From Hoylesella nanceiensis DSM 19126 = JCM 15639 (GTDB lineage Bacteria > Bacteroidota > Bacteroidia > Bacteroidales > Bacteroidaceae), in assembly GCF_000379965.1 (NCBI RefSeq), contig NZ_KB904327.1:558001-622000 (forward strand): a stretch of 64,000 nucleotides of DNA, written 5' to 3'. The position numbers and the translations under genes were made by a program. How positions within the stretch are numbered: position 1 is the first letter of the stretch; every line of letters begins with the position of its first letter. Shown piece after piece: positions 48,618 through 58,209 of the stretch. The notes below the pieces were generated by a model that worked only from the letters and a program-made list of their open reading frames with translations, was not told where the DNA came from and did no database searches.

Positions 48618-49343
48618 ATGTCATTAAGAGAACTATTAGAGTTTCGTCGTGCGGTGAGAAGTTACGACGCTTCGAAAGAGATTAACACAGAGACCGTGAA
48701 GCAATGTATAGAGTTAGCCACTCTAGCTCCAACAAGTTCGAACCTTCAATTATGGGAAGCTTATCATGTAATAGATAAAGATTGTTTAAAGAAAATAAGT
48801 AAAGCATGTTTCGATCAGTCTGCAACAAGAACTGCAAAACAGGTTGTTGTATTCGTAACAAAGCAGGGTTTACATCGCAATCACGCTCAACAAGTATTAG
48901 CTTTTGAACGTGAGAACATTAAAAGAAACAGTCCTTTAGAACGCCAAGAACCACGAATTAAGCGAATGGAGTTATACTATAATAAGGTAATGCCTTTCCT
49001 TTATGGTCGCTTTTTCGGTCTATTAGGTCTTTTTAGAAAAGCTCTTGCACAAACAATAGGACTCTTCCGCCCCATCGTTCGCCAAGTTTCAGAAGGCGAA
49101 ATGAAAGCGGTTGTACATAAGAGTTGCGCTTTAGCGGTGCAAACATTTATGATTGCAATGGCAGAAGCAGGCTATGATACTTGTCCTTTAGAGGGGTTTG
49201 ATAGCAAACTCATCAAAAAAGCACTTCATCTACCTTATGATTGTCAAATCAATATGGTGATTACATGTGGTATTAGAAATGAGCATGGGGTGCGTGGTGA
49301 CCGCTGTCGCATTCCATTTGAAGAGGTTTATCATTCTGTATAA
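48618..49343 (+). CDS. Nitroreductase family protein
   Basis: A 241-residue flavin-binding protein. FMN contacts at RRAVRSYD (residues 9-16) and LAPTSSNLQLWEAY; a long mid-insert (residues ~95-150) with basic residues; C-terminal CPLEGFDSKLIKKALHLP and VITCGIRNEHGVRGDRCRIPFEEVY. It reduces nitro or quinone compounds using NAD(P)H; exact substrate unknown. It ends in the terminator at 49459-49497. Confidence 0.88.
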   Translation: MSLRELLEFRRAVRSYDASKEINTETVKQCIELATLAPTSSNLQLWEAYHVIDKDCLKKISKACFDQSATRTAKQVVVFVTKQGLHRNHAQQVLAFERENIKRNSPLERQEPRIKRMELYYNKVMPFLYGRFFGLLGLFRKALAQTIGLFRPIVRQVSEGEMKAVVHKSCALAVQTFMIAMAEAGYDTCPLEGFDSKLIKKALHLPYDCQINMVITCGIRNEHGVRGDRCRIPFEEVYHSV

Positions 49344-49458
49344 AATGATTTGAAGAGGCAAAGCCAATACGACTGCCATTTACTTACGCTAAAACAAGCA
49401 TAGAATTAAAACAAAAATAAACTTTTATATTTACCGATATATAAAGTAGTTACAAAAC

Positions 49459-49497
49459 AAATCGAGTCGACTTCTATAATGAAAGTCGACTCGATTT
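49459..49497. terminator. Bidirectional rho-independent terminator
   Basis: A perfect 14-bp stem AAATCGAGTCGACT (49459-49472) with 49484-49497, 11-nt loop, between convergent nitroreductase and YfhO genes. Confidence 0.85.
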
Positions 49498-49518
49498 ATT
49501 CTATCTAATACCTAAATA

Positions 49519-52020
49519 TTATTTTGTTATGTTGCTATTCTTTCTCTTTTTATATTCAAGAAAAGCAATAAGAGCAATTAAAATCAATAGAACTGTAAAC
49601 GAAACAGTCGCTATTGTTTCTGTTGTATGAACGCTTTGAGGATCGAAAGTCAATTCAATAGTATGCTTTCCTTTCTCTACATTCAACGCTCTTAATATGT
49701 AATTAACACGTCCTAATTCTGCTTTTTGTCCGTCAATTGTGGCTGTCCAACCTGGATAATATATCTCAGAGAACACCACTACTCCACCTTTTTCAGACGA
49801 TACATTATACTTTAACTTATTAGGAGCATAGTTTACCAACTCTACTTGCGACACATTTCCTTGAGCATTAGATGCTTTAAGGGTTGTTTCAAACTGCTTA
49901 TCAGCTACCGCTTCATGGCGTAAATCAATCTTTCCAACCTTATCTATTTCTTCATTTGCATTGTTTACATAAGTAACTTTATCAACAAACCAAGCGTTTC
50001 CATAAGTATATGGGTTTAATACAGGAGCTGTTTGGTTGCCTTGAAGGGGAAGAATGAAATACTTAGTATTAAGCATATTCAATATAGGATAAATGCTTCT
50101 GCCATCTACTTTGCTCATATCTCCACCCGCAGTCATAATCGCTTGCATCGTTTTTTGCATCTCTGGAGCAATATAATGCTCAATCATTTCTTGATAACGA
50201 CGCAATTTTGCTGGGTGATATCCACCAATACTCTTATGGAAATAAGATGTTTCATTTTCATTAAAAGTATTTGATGCCAAATTAAGTACACGATAATCGA
50301 GCGACTTATCTTGCAGAATAATCTTATCTGTATTGCTCATTTCTGGCTCATTATCTCTCACACTGCGCTCTACGAACATTGCATCATTAAGATATCTCTT
50401 ATTCACCATCCACATATCCACTAAGCATAAAGCAGCGATGATCACTACCATTACATTTGCTTTTAGTTTGTTATAGCGATAAAGAACAAGTAGTGCGGTT
50501 CCAATAACAATGATAAAGACAGTTCTATAGCAGTCTGCTGAGAACATTGCCTCACGCATTTGGGTAAGATTAGCCATCAACGGAGATAGATATTCTGCTG
50601 GAATATTCTTCAAAGCCTGCATCTCTGCATCTGAAATGAAGCTACTAAAGAAGAGCGAAGGCGCAAGAGCAAAGAGTAAAGCGACCCCTGCTGTTAAACC
50701 AAAGCTGATATATACATACTTCATATTTTGCTTTAAAGCCTCTTTTTCTTCGATAAGTGTCTTTAAAGCCATCACTGCAAGCAATGGAATAGTAAACTCT
50801 GCAATAACCAATATCGATGCAACGGTTCGGAATTTTGCATACATCGGAACATAATCGATAAAGAAATCGGTTAAAGGCATGAAGTTTCTACCCCATGAAA
50901 GCAATATTGAAAGGATCGTTGCAGCGAGCAATGCCCACTTCATTGGAGTCTTTACAATAAACAATCCCAATATAAATAGCATCAAGACGAACGCTCCTAC
51001 ATACACAGGACCGCTTGTTCCAGGTTGATTTCCCCAGTATTGACCAAGCTGTTCATATACTTGCATAAACTGAGGGTCGGCCTTTTTCATTGCAATTTCG
51101 TTACTTGCTAAAGGCACCGAAGCTCCTCCTTTGGCATTAGGAATAAGCAATGTCCATGTTTCTCCTATTCCATAACTCCATTGAGTGATATAATCTCTCT
51201 CTAAACCACTATTGGTTTGATTGGCAGAATTCTTCTTTACAAGCTCGCTTTTACCACGCATACTCTCCTTACCATACTCCCATGTGTGGTAAAGGTTACT
51301 GCTATTGATCAATATACCCAACGCTGCTCCAGCCACACAAACGCCTGTTGCCTTGGCAAAATGGGCAAATTTCTTTTGCTTTATCGCCTCAACGAGGTAG
51401 GCAATAACCATAAAGAACACCACGAATAAATAATAATAGGTCATTTGAACGTGGTTAGCTTTCACCTCAAATGCAGTGAAAAGCGCAGTAACTAATAGTC
51501 CCCAAAGGTATTTTCCACGATAAGCAAGTACTACACCCGCTATCATTGGAGGCAAATAAGCAAGCGCCCACACTTTCCAGATGTGTCCAGCGGCAATAAT
51601 AATAAAGAAATAAGAGGAGAATGCCCATATAATGGAACCTAAAGCGGCTAGCTCTTTACGGAAATTAAAGGCACGAAGAAGGATATAAAAGCCCAACAAA
51701 TAAGCAAAAACATACCACACATTATCAGGAAGTCCTAAGTGATACACTTGCATTATCTTTGATAATACGTCGGTACTCTTATAAGATGGGGCCGTTTGAT
51801 ATGTTGGCATACCACTAAATGCTGAGTTACTCCAACGGGTATGCTCACCTGTTTGCTCATAATAGGTTTGTAACTCATGTCCAAGTCCACGTCCTGCCGA
51901 TGCATCATGTTGGTATAATATTCTACCATCGATATCTGCTGGAACAAAATAAGCGAACGAGATAGCTGCAAAAAGGGCAACTACCACCACATCAATCCAA
52001 TACTTTTTTAAGAGATTCAT
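49519..52020 (-). CDS. YfhO-type polytopic membrane protein
   Basis: An 833-residue protein with about twelve hydrophobic segments: one at residues 8-27, then an exposed loop (QHDASAGRGLGHELQTY), a dense membrane region from ~90 to ~530, a periplasmic beta-rich domain (FSEIYYPGWTATIDGQKAELGRVNYILRAL split across ~750-790) and a last helix near the C-terminus. The PGW-x-A-x-(I/V)-DG pattern is the YfhO family signature. Relatives are needed for glycosylation of lipoteichoic acids in Firmicutes; the role in Bacteroidota is not known. ATG 52020 (MNLLKKYWIDVVVV) is chosen over an upstream frame that overlaps the -7 box at 52046-52053. Confidence 0.88.
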   Translation of the reverse strand: MNLLKKYWIDVVVVALFAAISFAYFVPADIDGRILYQHDASAGRGLGHELQTYYEQTGEHTRWSNSAFSGMPTYQTAPSYKSTDVLSKIMQVYHLGLPDNVWYVFAYLLGFYILLRAFNFRKELAALGSIIWAFSSYFFIIIAAGHIWKVWALAYLPPMIAGVVLAYRGKYLWGLLVTALFTAFEVKANHVQMTYYYLFVVFFMVIAYLVEAIKQKKFAHFAKATGVCVAGAALGILINSSNLYHTWEYGKESMRGKSELVKKNSANQTNSGLERDYITQWSYGIGETWTLLIPNAKGGASVPLASNEIAMKKADPQFMQVYEQLGQYWGNQPGTSGPVYVGAFVLMLFILGLFIVKTPMKWALLAATILSILLSWGRNFMPLTDFFIDYVPMYAKFRTVASILVIAEFTIPLLAVMALKTLIEEKEALKQNMKYVYISFGLTAGVALLFALAPSLFFSSFISDAEMQALKNIPAEYLSPLMANLTQMREAMFSADCYRTVFIIVIGTALLVLYRYNKLKANVMVVIIAALCLVDMWMVNKRYLNDAMFVERSVRDNEPEMSNTDKIILQDKSLDYRVLNLASNTFNENETSYFHKSIGGYHPAKLRRYQEMIEHYIAPEMQKTMQAIMTAGGDMSKVDGRSIYPILNMLNTKYFILPLQGNQTAPVLNPYTYGNAWFVDKVTYVNNANEEIDKVGKIDLRHEAVADKQFETTLKASNAQGNVSQVELVNYAPNKLKYNVSSEKGGVVVFSEIYYPGWTATIDGQKAELGRVNYILRALNVEKGKHTIELTFDPQSVHTTETIATVSFTVLLILIALIAFLEYKKRKNSNITK

Positions 52021-52045
52021 TATTATAAGATTATTATTTTGTCTA

Positions 52046-52053
52046 CAAAAATA
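52046..52053 (-). promoter_or_regulatory. -7 promoter box for the YfhO gene
   Basis: TATTTTTG on the - strand, 25 nt upstream of ATG 52020. Confidence 0.5.
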
Positions 52054-52144
52054 CAAAAAACATTTGATTTTTATCATCTTATTTAGATAATATTCTCTCT
52101 ACAAAAGGATAAGAAATTTGAATTAAATAAATTGTTTATTAAAT

Positions 52145-52240
52145 GCAATTAGACTGCAATTACATTATAAAAGAATCGCTATTACAACCTAATTACATAC
52201 CTATTACATAGCAATAAGTATGTTTTTACTCTCAACAAGA
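52145..52240 (+). repeat. 22-bp degenerate tandem repeat array (copy F)
   Basis: About four weaker units (TTACATTATAAAAGAATCG, TTACAACCTAATTACATAC, TTACATAGCAATAAGTATG, TTACTCTCAACAAGAATGG) with a 22-bp period. Confidence 0.55.
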
Positions 52241-52257
52241 ATGGAAAGATACAAAAG

Positions 52258-52303
52258 AAAGAGACTTTCTCTGCCCCAAAAGGAAGCTAGAAAAAGTCTC
52301 TTT
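52258..52303 (-). terminator. Rho-independent terminator after rpsO
   Basis: Stem AAAGAGACTTT (52258-52268) with AAAGTCTCTTT (52293-52303); on the - strand it is followed by TTCTTTTGT. Confidence 0.75.
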
Positions 52304-52327
52304 AATGCGTTTAAGCAATACGAACGA

Positions 52328-52597
52328 TTATCGACGAAGACCTAAAGCCTTGATAATTGCACGATAACGCTCGATGTCTCTGTCATAAAGATAGTCAAGT
52401 AAAGCACGACGCTTACCAACTAACTTTGTCAAAGAACGTGCAGTTGTATAATCTTTACGGTTCTTTTTAAGGTGTTCCGTCAAGTGGGAAATACGGTATG
52501 AGAACAATGCTATCTGGCTTTCTGCTGATCCAGTATCAGTGTTAGACTTTCCGTATTGTCCAAAGATTTCTTGTTTTTTTGCTTGATCTAAATACAT
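52328..52597 (-). CDS. rpsO: 30S ribosomal protein S15
   Basis: An 89-residue primary 16S rRNA-binding protein of the small subunit. Family features: GSAESQIALFSYRISHLTEHLK, the DYTTARSLTKLVGKRRALLDYL core and an ALGLRR end. Monocistronic, with its own -7 box (52642-52649) and terminator. Confidence 0.97.
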   Translation of the reverse strand: MYLDQAKKQEIFGQYGKSNTDTGSAESQIALFSYRISHLTEHLKKNRKDYTTARSLTKLVGKRRALLDYLYDRDIERYRAIIKALGLRR

Positions 52598-52641
52598 AGA
52601 ACTTTTAAATTATTAATTTGTTATTTTGCAAAATGCGACTG

Positions 52642-52649
52642 CAAAGGTA
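52642..52649 (-). promoter_or_regulatory. -7 promoter box for rpsO
   Basis: TACCTTTG on the - strand, 44 nt upstream of the ATG. Confidence 0.5.
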
Positions 52650-52713
52650 ATGATAATTATTTAGAATCAAGCAAATAAAAGTGTTTTTTTTATCCATTAT
52701 GGATTAAAATAAC

Positions 52714-52721
52714 TACCTTTG
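52714..52721 (+). promoter_or_regulatory. -7 promoter box for typA
   Basis: TACCTTTG, 25 nt before ATG 52747 and 13 nt before the alternative ATG 52735. Confidence 0.55.
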
Positions 52722-52746
52722 CAGCGAATTTTATATGGTAAAAGCA

Positions 52747-54549
52747 ATGCAGGATATAAGAAATATTGCAATTATTGCACACGTAGACCATGGTAAGACA
52801 ACTCTTGTTGATAAGATGATGCTTGCCGGAAAGCTATTTAGAGAGGGACAAGACAACAGTGATCAAGTTTTAGATGCTAACGATTTGGAGCGTGAAAGAG
52901 GTATTACTATTCTTTCAAAGAACGTTTCTATCAATTGGAAAGGCACTAAAATCAATATTATAGATACTCCAGGACACTCGGATTTCGGTGGAGAAGTGGA
53001 GCGAGTACTGAATATGGCAGATGGTTGTATTCTACTTGTTGATGCTTTTGAAGGCCCAATGCCACAAACAAGATTCGTACTTCAAAAGGCACTAGAAATT
53101 GGATTGAAACCTATTGTAGTTGTAAATAAGGTAGATAAACCAAACTGTAGACCTGAAGAAGTTTACGAAATGGTTTTCGATTTGATGTTTTCTCTTAACG
53201 CAACCGAAGACCAATTAGATTTTCCAGTTGTGTATGGAAGTGCAAAGAATGGTTGGATGGCTGCCGATTGGAAGCAACCTTCAGACAACATAGATTACCT
53301 TCTTGATGAAATTGTTAAGCATATTCCTGCTCCAAAGCAACTTGAAGGAACTCCCCAAATGCTCATTACATCTTTAGATTATTCTAATTATACAGGAAGA
53401 ATCGCCGTTGGACGTGTTCATCGTGGTACTTTAAAAGATGGAATGAATGTAACTATCTGCCACAGAGATGGTTCTAAGGAAAAAACTAAGATCAAAGAGC
53501 TTAGAACTTTTGAAGGAATGGGACACGCTAAGACTGAAGAAGTGAGCTCAGGAGACATCTGTGCGGTAGTAGGTCTTGATAAATTTGAAATTGGAGACAC
53601 TATTGCTGACTTCGAAAACCCTGAACCTCTTCCACCATTAGCTATCGATGAGCCTACCATGAGTATGCTCTTTACAATTAACGATAGTCCTTTCTTTGGT
53701 AAAGAAGGTAAGTTTGTTACAAGTAGACACATTAATGAACGTCTTCAAAAAGAGCTTGAAAAGAACCTTGCTCTACGAGTTCGTCCATTTGAAGACAGCA
53801 CAGATAGCTGGATTGTTAGTGGACGTGGTGTGCTTCACCTATCGGTTTTAATTGAAACCATGCGTCGTGAAGGATACGAACTACAAGTTGGTCAGCCTCA
53901 AGTTATCTACAAAGAGATTAACGGAGTGAAACATGAACCAATCGAAGAGCTAACAATCAATGTTCCTGAAGAGTTCGCAAGTAAGATGATTGACATGGTT
54001 ACTCGCCGTAAAGGTGAGATGACTTCGATGGAAAGTCAAGGCGACCGTGTGAATATTGAGTTCAATATATCTTCAAGAGGTATTATTGGTTTGCGTACAA
54101 ACGTGCTTACAGCAAGTCAGGGAGAAGCTATTATGGCTCACCGTTTCAAAGAATATCAACCTTTTAAAGGTGAAATTACTCGCCGAGTTAATGGCTCTAT
54201 GATTGTTATGGAAACAGGAACCGCCTTTGCTTACTCACTAGATAAGCTTCAAGATCGTGGTAAGTTCTTTATCGATCCAGGTGAAGATGTTTACTACGGA
54301 CAAGTAGTTGGTGAGCATGTTCACGATAATGACTTGGTTATCAACGTAACTAAAGCAAAGCAGTTAACTAACGTTCGTGCTTCTGGTAGTGATGATAAGG
54401 CTCGTGTTATTCCTAAGACTGTAATGAGTTTAGAGGAATGTTTGGAATATATCAAGGCAGACGAATATGTTGAAGTTACTCCTTTAAACATGAGAATGCG
54501 TAAGATTATTCTTGATCACAACGACAGAAAACGAGCAAACAAAGACTAA
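52747..54549 (+). CDS. typA: GTPase TypA/BipA
   Basis: A 600-residue ribosome-associated translational GTPase. G1 [10 protein letters not shown], switch [12 protein letters not shown]3 DTPGHSDF, G4 [10 protein letters not shown], then domain II, EF-G-like domains III/V ([21 protein letters not shown]) and the TypA-specific C-terminus ([29 protein letters not shown] split over residues ~495-525). It acts in ribosome assembly and stress. ATG 52747 ([13 protein letters not shown]) is chosen as the typical start; an in-frame ATG at 52735 would add MVKA, whose codons overlap a copy of GTAAAAGCAATG, the repeat core. Confidence 0.95.
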   Translation: MQDIRNIAIIAHVDHGKTTLVDKMMLAGKLFREGQDNSDQVLDANDLERERGITILSKNVSINWKGTKINIIDTPGHSDFGGEVERVLNMADGCILLVDAFEGPMPQTRFVLQKALEIGLKPIVVVNKVDKPNCRPEEVYEMVFDLMFSLNATEDQLDFPVVYGSAKNGWMAADWKQPSDNIDYLLDEIVKHIPAPKQLEGTPQMLITSLDYSNYTGRIAVGRVHRGTLKDGMNVTICHRDGSKEKTKIKELRTFEGMGHAKTEEVSSGDICAVVGLDKFEIGDTIADFENPEPLPPLAIDEPTMSMLFTINDSPFFGKEGKFVTSRHINERLQKELEKNLALRVRPFEDSTDSWIVSGRGVLHLSVLIETMRREGYELQVGQPQVIYKEINGVKHEPIEELTINVPEEFASKMIDMVTRRKGEMTSMESQGDRVNIEFNISSRGIIGLRTNVLTASQGEAIMAHRFKEYQPFKGEITRRVNGSMIVMETGTAFAYSLDKLQDRGKFFIDPGEDVYYGQVVGEHVHDNDLVINVTKAKQLTNVRASGSDDKARVIPKTVMSLEECLEYIKADEYVEVTPLNMRMRKIILDHNDRKRANKD

Positions 54550-54574
54550 AGTTGAGTCTTACACATATACAAAG

Positions 54575-54616
54575 AGAGAACCTTTCTATATGCCCACGGC
54601 AATGGAAAGGTTCTCT
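54575..54616 (+). terminator. Rho-independent terminator after typA
   Basis: Stem AGAGAACCTTTC (54575-54586) with GAAAGGTTCTCT (54605-54616), followed by TCATTTAT. Confidence 0.75.
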
Positions 54617-54706
54617 TCATTTATAAAGGTCTCATTATTTTACAAAAACATACAATCTACATTATCTTGACATAAATACCGCTTCATGTCCTTTAATAAA
54701 CATATC

Positions 54707-55147
54707 CTATCTTTGAGAGTGACTTAACTTATGCTTGGTGTATACAGAATATATTGCAACTCCAATAATTGGCAAGCATATTAAGAAGACATACATTGGA
54801 ACATAGCCTGCGATTGCAATCGTTAGATATAGCAATAAAGTAGTAACCAGCAACTGAACGATGCTGTAATAACGGCAAAGCAATTCTGTATTATGCTCAT
54901 TTTGTACTATTCGAGCTCTCGTATTCATTTTATATGGGTTCTTACTATAAGAATATAGCATAAGAAAAATCAACAGAGAAATAAGAGGTAACAGCAAAAT
55001 GAGATATTTAGGGCCATAATCATCTGCCTGACCTGTGATATTCCAATGCAAAATAATCTGGTCTTCACCTACAAATAATCTTACAACAGCAACTATGATA
55101 GTTAGAACTACCCATGCTAAAGACACTTTATTGATACTTAGTTTCAT
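54707..55147 (-). CDS. DUF1648 membrane protein
   Basis: A 146-residue protein with four hydrophobic segments (about 9-25, 45-65, 95-115, 120-138). The stretch IILHWNITGQADDYGPKYLIL carries the DUF1648 pattern (HWN-x-x-G-x-x-D). Relatives include SdpI-type immunity proteins and small regulators of envelope stress, but the second SdpI domain is absent. Function unknown. It stands alone, followed on its 3' side by the typA terminator. Confidence 0.75.
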   Translation of the reverse strand: MKLSINKVSLAWVVLTIIVAVVRLFVGEDQIILHWNITGQADDYGPKYLILLLPLISLLIFLMLYSYSKNPYKMNTRARIVQNEHNTELLCRYYSIVQLLVTTLLLYLTIAIAGYVPMYVFLICLPIIGVAIYSVYTKHKLSHSQR

Positions 55148-55503
55148 AATACTGAATATTTAGATGTAATAATTTTCTTAATTGATAGAGGTTTCTTCTA
55201 TAGTATTTAAGTTTTGTAATGACAAATATATTTATATAAATTCAATTGAACAAGTAAATATAAATATTTTATATCGACACATACAAAATATTAAATGTAA
55301 CCAAAATATGAATAATCAGTTAGCAAATTAGGAATCATTCTTCACACAAGAAGATGGTATTAAGCCCAATCTTTCACAACATAAACAAGACCGAAAGCAC
55401 TTTACTTATAATTAATACCTCACTATTTTCCGTTAATTATTCTGTTTACAATCTTTCTTTAGGGCATAACTGTAGAATAGTCTATATTTGATTCTTTTAT
55501 ACA

Positions 55504-55593
55504 AGCATTGAGTTGATACATTAAAAGCAATGTGATTGAATTGCAAAAGAACTGTTATTGCATAGCAAAATCACTGCATTTATTATAAAACAC
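55504..55593 (+). repeat. 22-bp degenerate tandem repeat array (copy G)
   Basis: About four units (GATACATTAAAAGCAATG, GATTGAATTGCAAAAGAACTG, ATTGCATAGCAAAATCACTG, TTTATTATAAAACACCAACG) with a 22-bp period. Confidence 0.65.
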
Positions 55594-55721
55594 CAACGCT
55601 CTTACATTACACAAGAAACGAGAAAAAGCCTCAAACCTCTCACTATCTACATTCTAGCTTAAAAGAAAATACACCCCTCTCCCATTCCTACTTTAAGAGA
55701 TTTTCATTTTAACACAAACAA

Positions 55722-55757
55722 AACCGACTGCCCTTAAAATGTAAAGGGCAGTCGGTT
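55722..55757 (-). terminator. Rho-independent terminator after ompH
   Basis: A perfect 14-bp stem AACCGACTGCCCTT (55722-55735) with 55744-55757; on the - strand it is followed by TTGTTTGTG. Confidence 0.85.
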
Positions 55758-55781
55758 GACAATCTTTCTATATTAAAGAGC

Positions 55782-56399
55782 TTATTTTTTATCTTCTTTT
55801 TTCATTGCAGCAGAAGGCTTATAAGCTTTATTCAAACCAGCAATTACGTCTTTTGTAATGTTGTATGATTCGTTAGCATATAAGATATTATCGCCTGCTT
55901 TGCTCAAAATAAGCGCATATTTCTTATCTTTATTATACTCTGCAAGGAAGTGTTGAATACTATCTCTTAAAGCTTTGTTATACTTTTCTGTTTCAACTTG
56001 GAACTCATTGCTTAAACGTTGGTTCAAAACTTGCAAGTCGTTTTGTTGCTTTTGCAAACCAGCTCCAATAGATTGAGCCTGCTCTTGAGTGTAAGCATTT
56101 TGTTGAACCTTTTGTTGGAAGTTAGCAGCTGCAGCTTGAAGTTGACGTTGCTTAGCCTCTAAAGTATTCTGAATATTCTGTCCTTTCTTTTGAAGAATCA
56201 ACGAATAGTCTTTACAAAAGGTGTAATTTGTCATAATACTATCCACTTCTACATAAGCAATCTTCATACCTTCTGCAGGTGTTGCTTTCTCTGTTTGTGG
56301 AGTTTGAGGTTCTTGTGTTTTTGATTTATCACACGAAGACATTGACAATGTTATAGCAGAAGCCAACAATGTAACACCAAAAAGCATTTTCTTTTTCAT
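55782..56399 (-). CDS. OmpH/Skp-family periplasmic chaperone, lipoprotein
   Basis: A 205-residue protein. The N-terminus MKKKMLFGVTLLASAITLSMSSC-DKS has a lipobox, so it is predicted to be lipid-anchored, unlike soluble Skp. The central 110 residues form a long coiled coil rich in Gln (KKGQNIQNTLEAKQRQLQ... QKQQNDLQVLNQRLSNEF), as in Skp, ending in strands (KYALILSKAGDNILYANES) and a basic tail. It would hold unfolded outer membrane proteins in the periplasm. It is the second gene after the 64-residue membrane protein (37-nt gap). Confidence 0.9.
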   Translation of the reverse strand: MKKKMLFGVTLLASAITLSMSSCDKSKTQEPQTPQTEKATPAEGMKIAYVEVDSIMTNYTFCKDYSLILQKKGQNIQNTLEAKQRQLQAAAANFQQKVQQNAYTQEQAQSIGAGLQKQQNDLQVLNQRLSNEFQVETEKYNKALRDSIQHFLAEYNKDKKYALILSKAGDNILYANESYNITKDVIAGLNKAYKPSAAMKKEDKK

Positions 56400-56436
56400 A
56401 CTATTATGTATTTAATTTATCTTGTTATACTTTCGA

Positions 56437-56631
56437 TTAATAAGCTTTGCCTTGTTTTCTGGCAGCTTTATCTTGATCCATCACACAATGAATGCCCTTC
56501 TCTCTCAATGCTTCACTATCGTGAATATGTTGAGAAGAGAAGCTTCCGTCCTTCTTAAATATAAGTTTTACGCTCAATAAAGCTATTGCAATAGCAATTA
56601 TTAACACGCTTATAATTAAAGTTTCTACCAT
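56437..56631 (-). CDS. Small single-pass membrane protein
   Basis: 64 residues: one membrane helix (residues 4-25, LIISVLIIAIAIALLSVKLIF) then a soluble tail SSQHIHDSEALREKGIHCVMDQDKAARKQG with conserved-looking His and Cys. It is cotranscribed with ompH from a -7 box at 56698-56705. I recall similar small proteins beside OmpH in Bacteroidales, but know no function. The His/Cys tail could bind metal or form a disulfide (inference). Confidence 0.7.
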   Translation of the reverse strand: MVETLIISVLIIAIAIALLSVKLIFKKDGSFSSQHIHDSEALREKGIHCVMDQDKAARKQGKAY

Positions 56632-56637
56632 TTTTTG

Positions 56638-56645
56638 TATATTTG
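56638..56645 (+). promoter_or_regulatory. Possible -7 box for pepD
   Basis: TATATTTG on the + strand, 109 nt upstream of the pepD ATG. Confidence 0.35.
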
Positions 56646-56697
56646 CAGTATACCTATTATATTTTATATTCTATGTGATTTATCATTTAGAATGGTG

Positions 56698-56705
56698 CAA
56701 AGATA
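56698..56705 (-). promoter_or_regulatory. -7 box for the small membrane protein and ompH
   Basis: TATCTTTG on the - strand, 66 nt upstream of ATG 56631. It overlaps the divergent pepD promoter region. Confidence 0.45.
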
Positions 56706-56754
56706 ATAGAAAACACGTAAACAACAAAAAGAAATAAATAAAAAGAACAAAACA

Positions 56755-58209
56755 ATGGATAAAACAAACTTAACTCCTGCTCGTGTTTTTGAGCAGTTTG
56801 CAAAGATTAATGAAATTCCTCGTCCATCAAAACACGAAGAGAAGATTATTGCTTACCTAAAAGAATTTGGTGAAAGCCGTGGTTTAGAAACACTAGTTGA
56901 CGAATGCGGAAACGTACTTATTAGAAAACCAGGAACAAAGGGTCACGAGAATAGAAAGACAGTTGTACTTCAAAGTCACACCGACATGGTTTGCGATAAA
57001 CTTGTTGATGTGGAGTTTGACTTTATGAATGACCCTATTCAAACATATATCGACGGTGAATGGCTCACTGCAAAAGGAACTACATTAGGTGCTGACGACG
57101 GTATTGGAGTGGCTATTGAGCTTGCAATTCTTGATAGTGACGATATCGAACATGGTCCTATTGAATGTCTATTTACAAAGGACGAAGAAACTGGTTTAAC
57201 TGGTGCTGAGAACCTTCAACCTGGCTTCTTAAAGGGAGATATGCTTATTAACCTTGACTCTGAAGATGAAGGTCAAATCTTTGTATCATGCGCTGGTGGT
57301 GTAACTAGCTATGCAAAATTTGAGTTTAATCGTGAAGAAGCTCCACAAGGTTGGGCGTTTATTAAAGCATCTGTGAAAGGTTTAACAGGTGGTCACTCTG
57401 GAGATGACATCAACAAGAAGCGTGCTAATGCTATAAAATTGCTTTCTCGTTACTTATATACTATCAATCAAGAATATGGTTTGCGTCTTGCTAGCTTCCA
57501 ATCAGGTAAAATGCACAACGCTATTCCAAGAGATGGACAAATTATATTCGCTGTTAAAGCTGAAGATAAAGAAGCTGTTAAAACAGCATGGAATAAGTTC
57601 TTCGAAGATGTTAAGGAGGAATTCCACGTTACAGATACTAACATTGTAAATAACATTGAAGACACTACTGCTACACCTGTTATTGAAAAGGCTGTTGCAG
57701 ACAAGATTATCTTGGCTCTACAAGCTGTAGATAATGGTATATATACAATGTGTCAAGATGAAGCTCTTGAATGGTTGGTTGAAACTTCAAGTAATATTGC
57801 AAGTGTTGCAACTGACGAAAAGGAAATGAACATCGTGGCTAGCCAACGTTCTAACGTTTCAAGTAACCTTAAAAACATGGCTAACACTGTTAGAGCTACA
57901 TTCCAACTAGCTGGCGCAACCGTAACAGGTGGTGACGGATATCCTGCTTGGAAGATGAATCCAAATAGCCTTTTAACTAAGATTGCTGTAGATTCTTATA
58001 AGAAACTATTTAACAAAGAACCTAAGGTACTTGGTATTCACGCTGGACTTGAATGTGGATTATTCTCTGAAAAGTATCCAAATCTAGACATGGTTTCATT
58101 CGGTCCTACTCTAAGATATGTTCACACACCAGAAGAACGCTTGTTAATTCCAACTGTTCAGATGGTTTGGGATCACCTATTAGACATTCTAAAAAATATT
58201 CCTGAATAA
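56755..58209 (+). CDS. pepD: Aminoacyl-histidine dipeptidase PepD
   Basis: A 484-residue M20-family metallopeptidase that hydrolyses Xaa-His and related dipeptides in the cytoplasm. Metal ligands and catalytic residues: HTDMV (about residue 80), GADDGIG with the bridging Asp, KDEETGLTGA with catalytic Glu, GGHSGDDI, and the C-terminal HAGLECG/HTPEE segment. Length and the two-domain arrangement fit E. coli PepD. The stop codon overlaps the start of the next gene (TAATG). Confidence 0.95.
   Translation: MDKTNLTPARVFEQFAKINEIPRPSKHEEKIIAYLKEFGESRGLETLVDECGNVLIRKPGTKGHENRKTVVLQSHTDMVCDKLVDVEFDFMNDPIQTYIDGEWLTAKGTTLGADDGIGVAIELAILDSDDIEHGPIECLFTKDEETGLTGAENLQPGFLKGDMLINLDSEDEGQIFVSCAGGVTSYAKFEFNREEAPQGWAFIKASVKGLTGGHSGDDINKKRANAIKLLSRYLYTINQEYGLRLASFQSGKMHNAIPRDGQIIFAVKAEDKEAVKTAWNKFFEDVKEEFHVTDTNIVNNIEDTTATPVIEKAVADKIILALQAVDNGIYTMCQDEALEWLVETSSNIASVATDEKEMNIVASQRSNVSSNLKNMANTVRATFQLAGATVTGGDGYPAWKMNPNSLLTKIAVDSYKKLFNKEPKVLGIHAGLECGLFSEKYPNLDMVSFGPTLRYVHTPEERLLIPTVQMVWDHLLDILKNIPE

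Larger units (their letters stand above)
55148..55781. other. Long intergenic region
   Basis: A 634-bp AT-rich gap between the DUF1648 and OmpH genes. It contains repeat array G (55504-55593) and the ompH terminator (55722-55757). No gene or RNA recognised. Confidence 0.5.
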
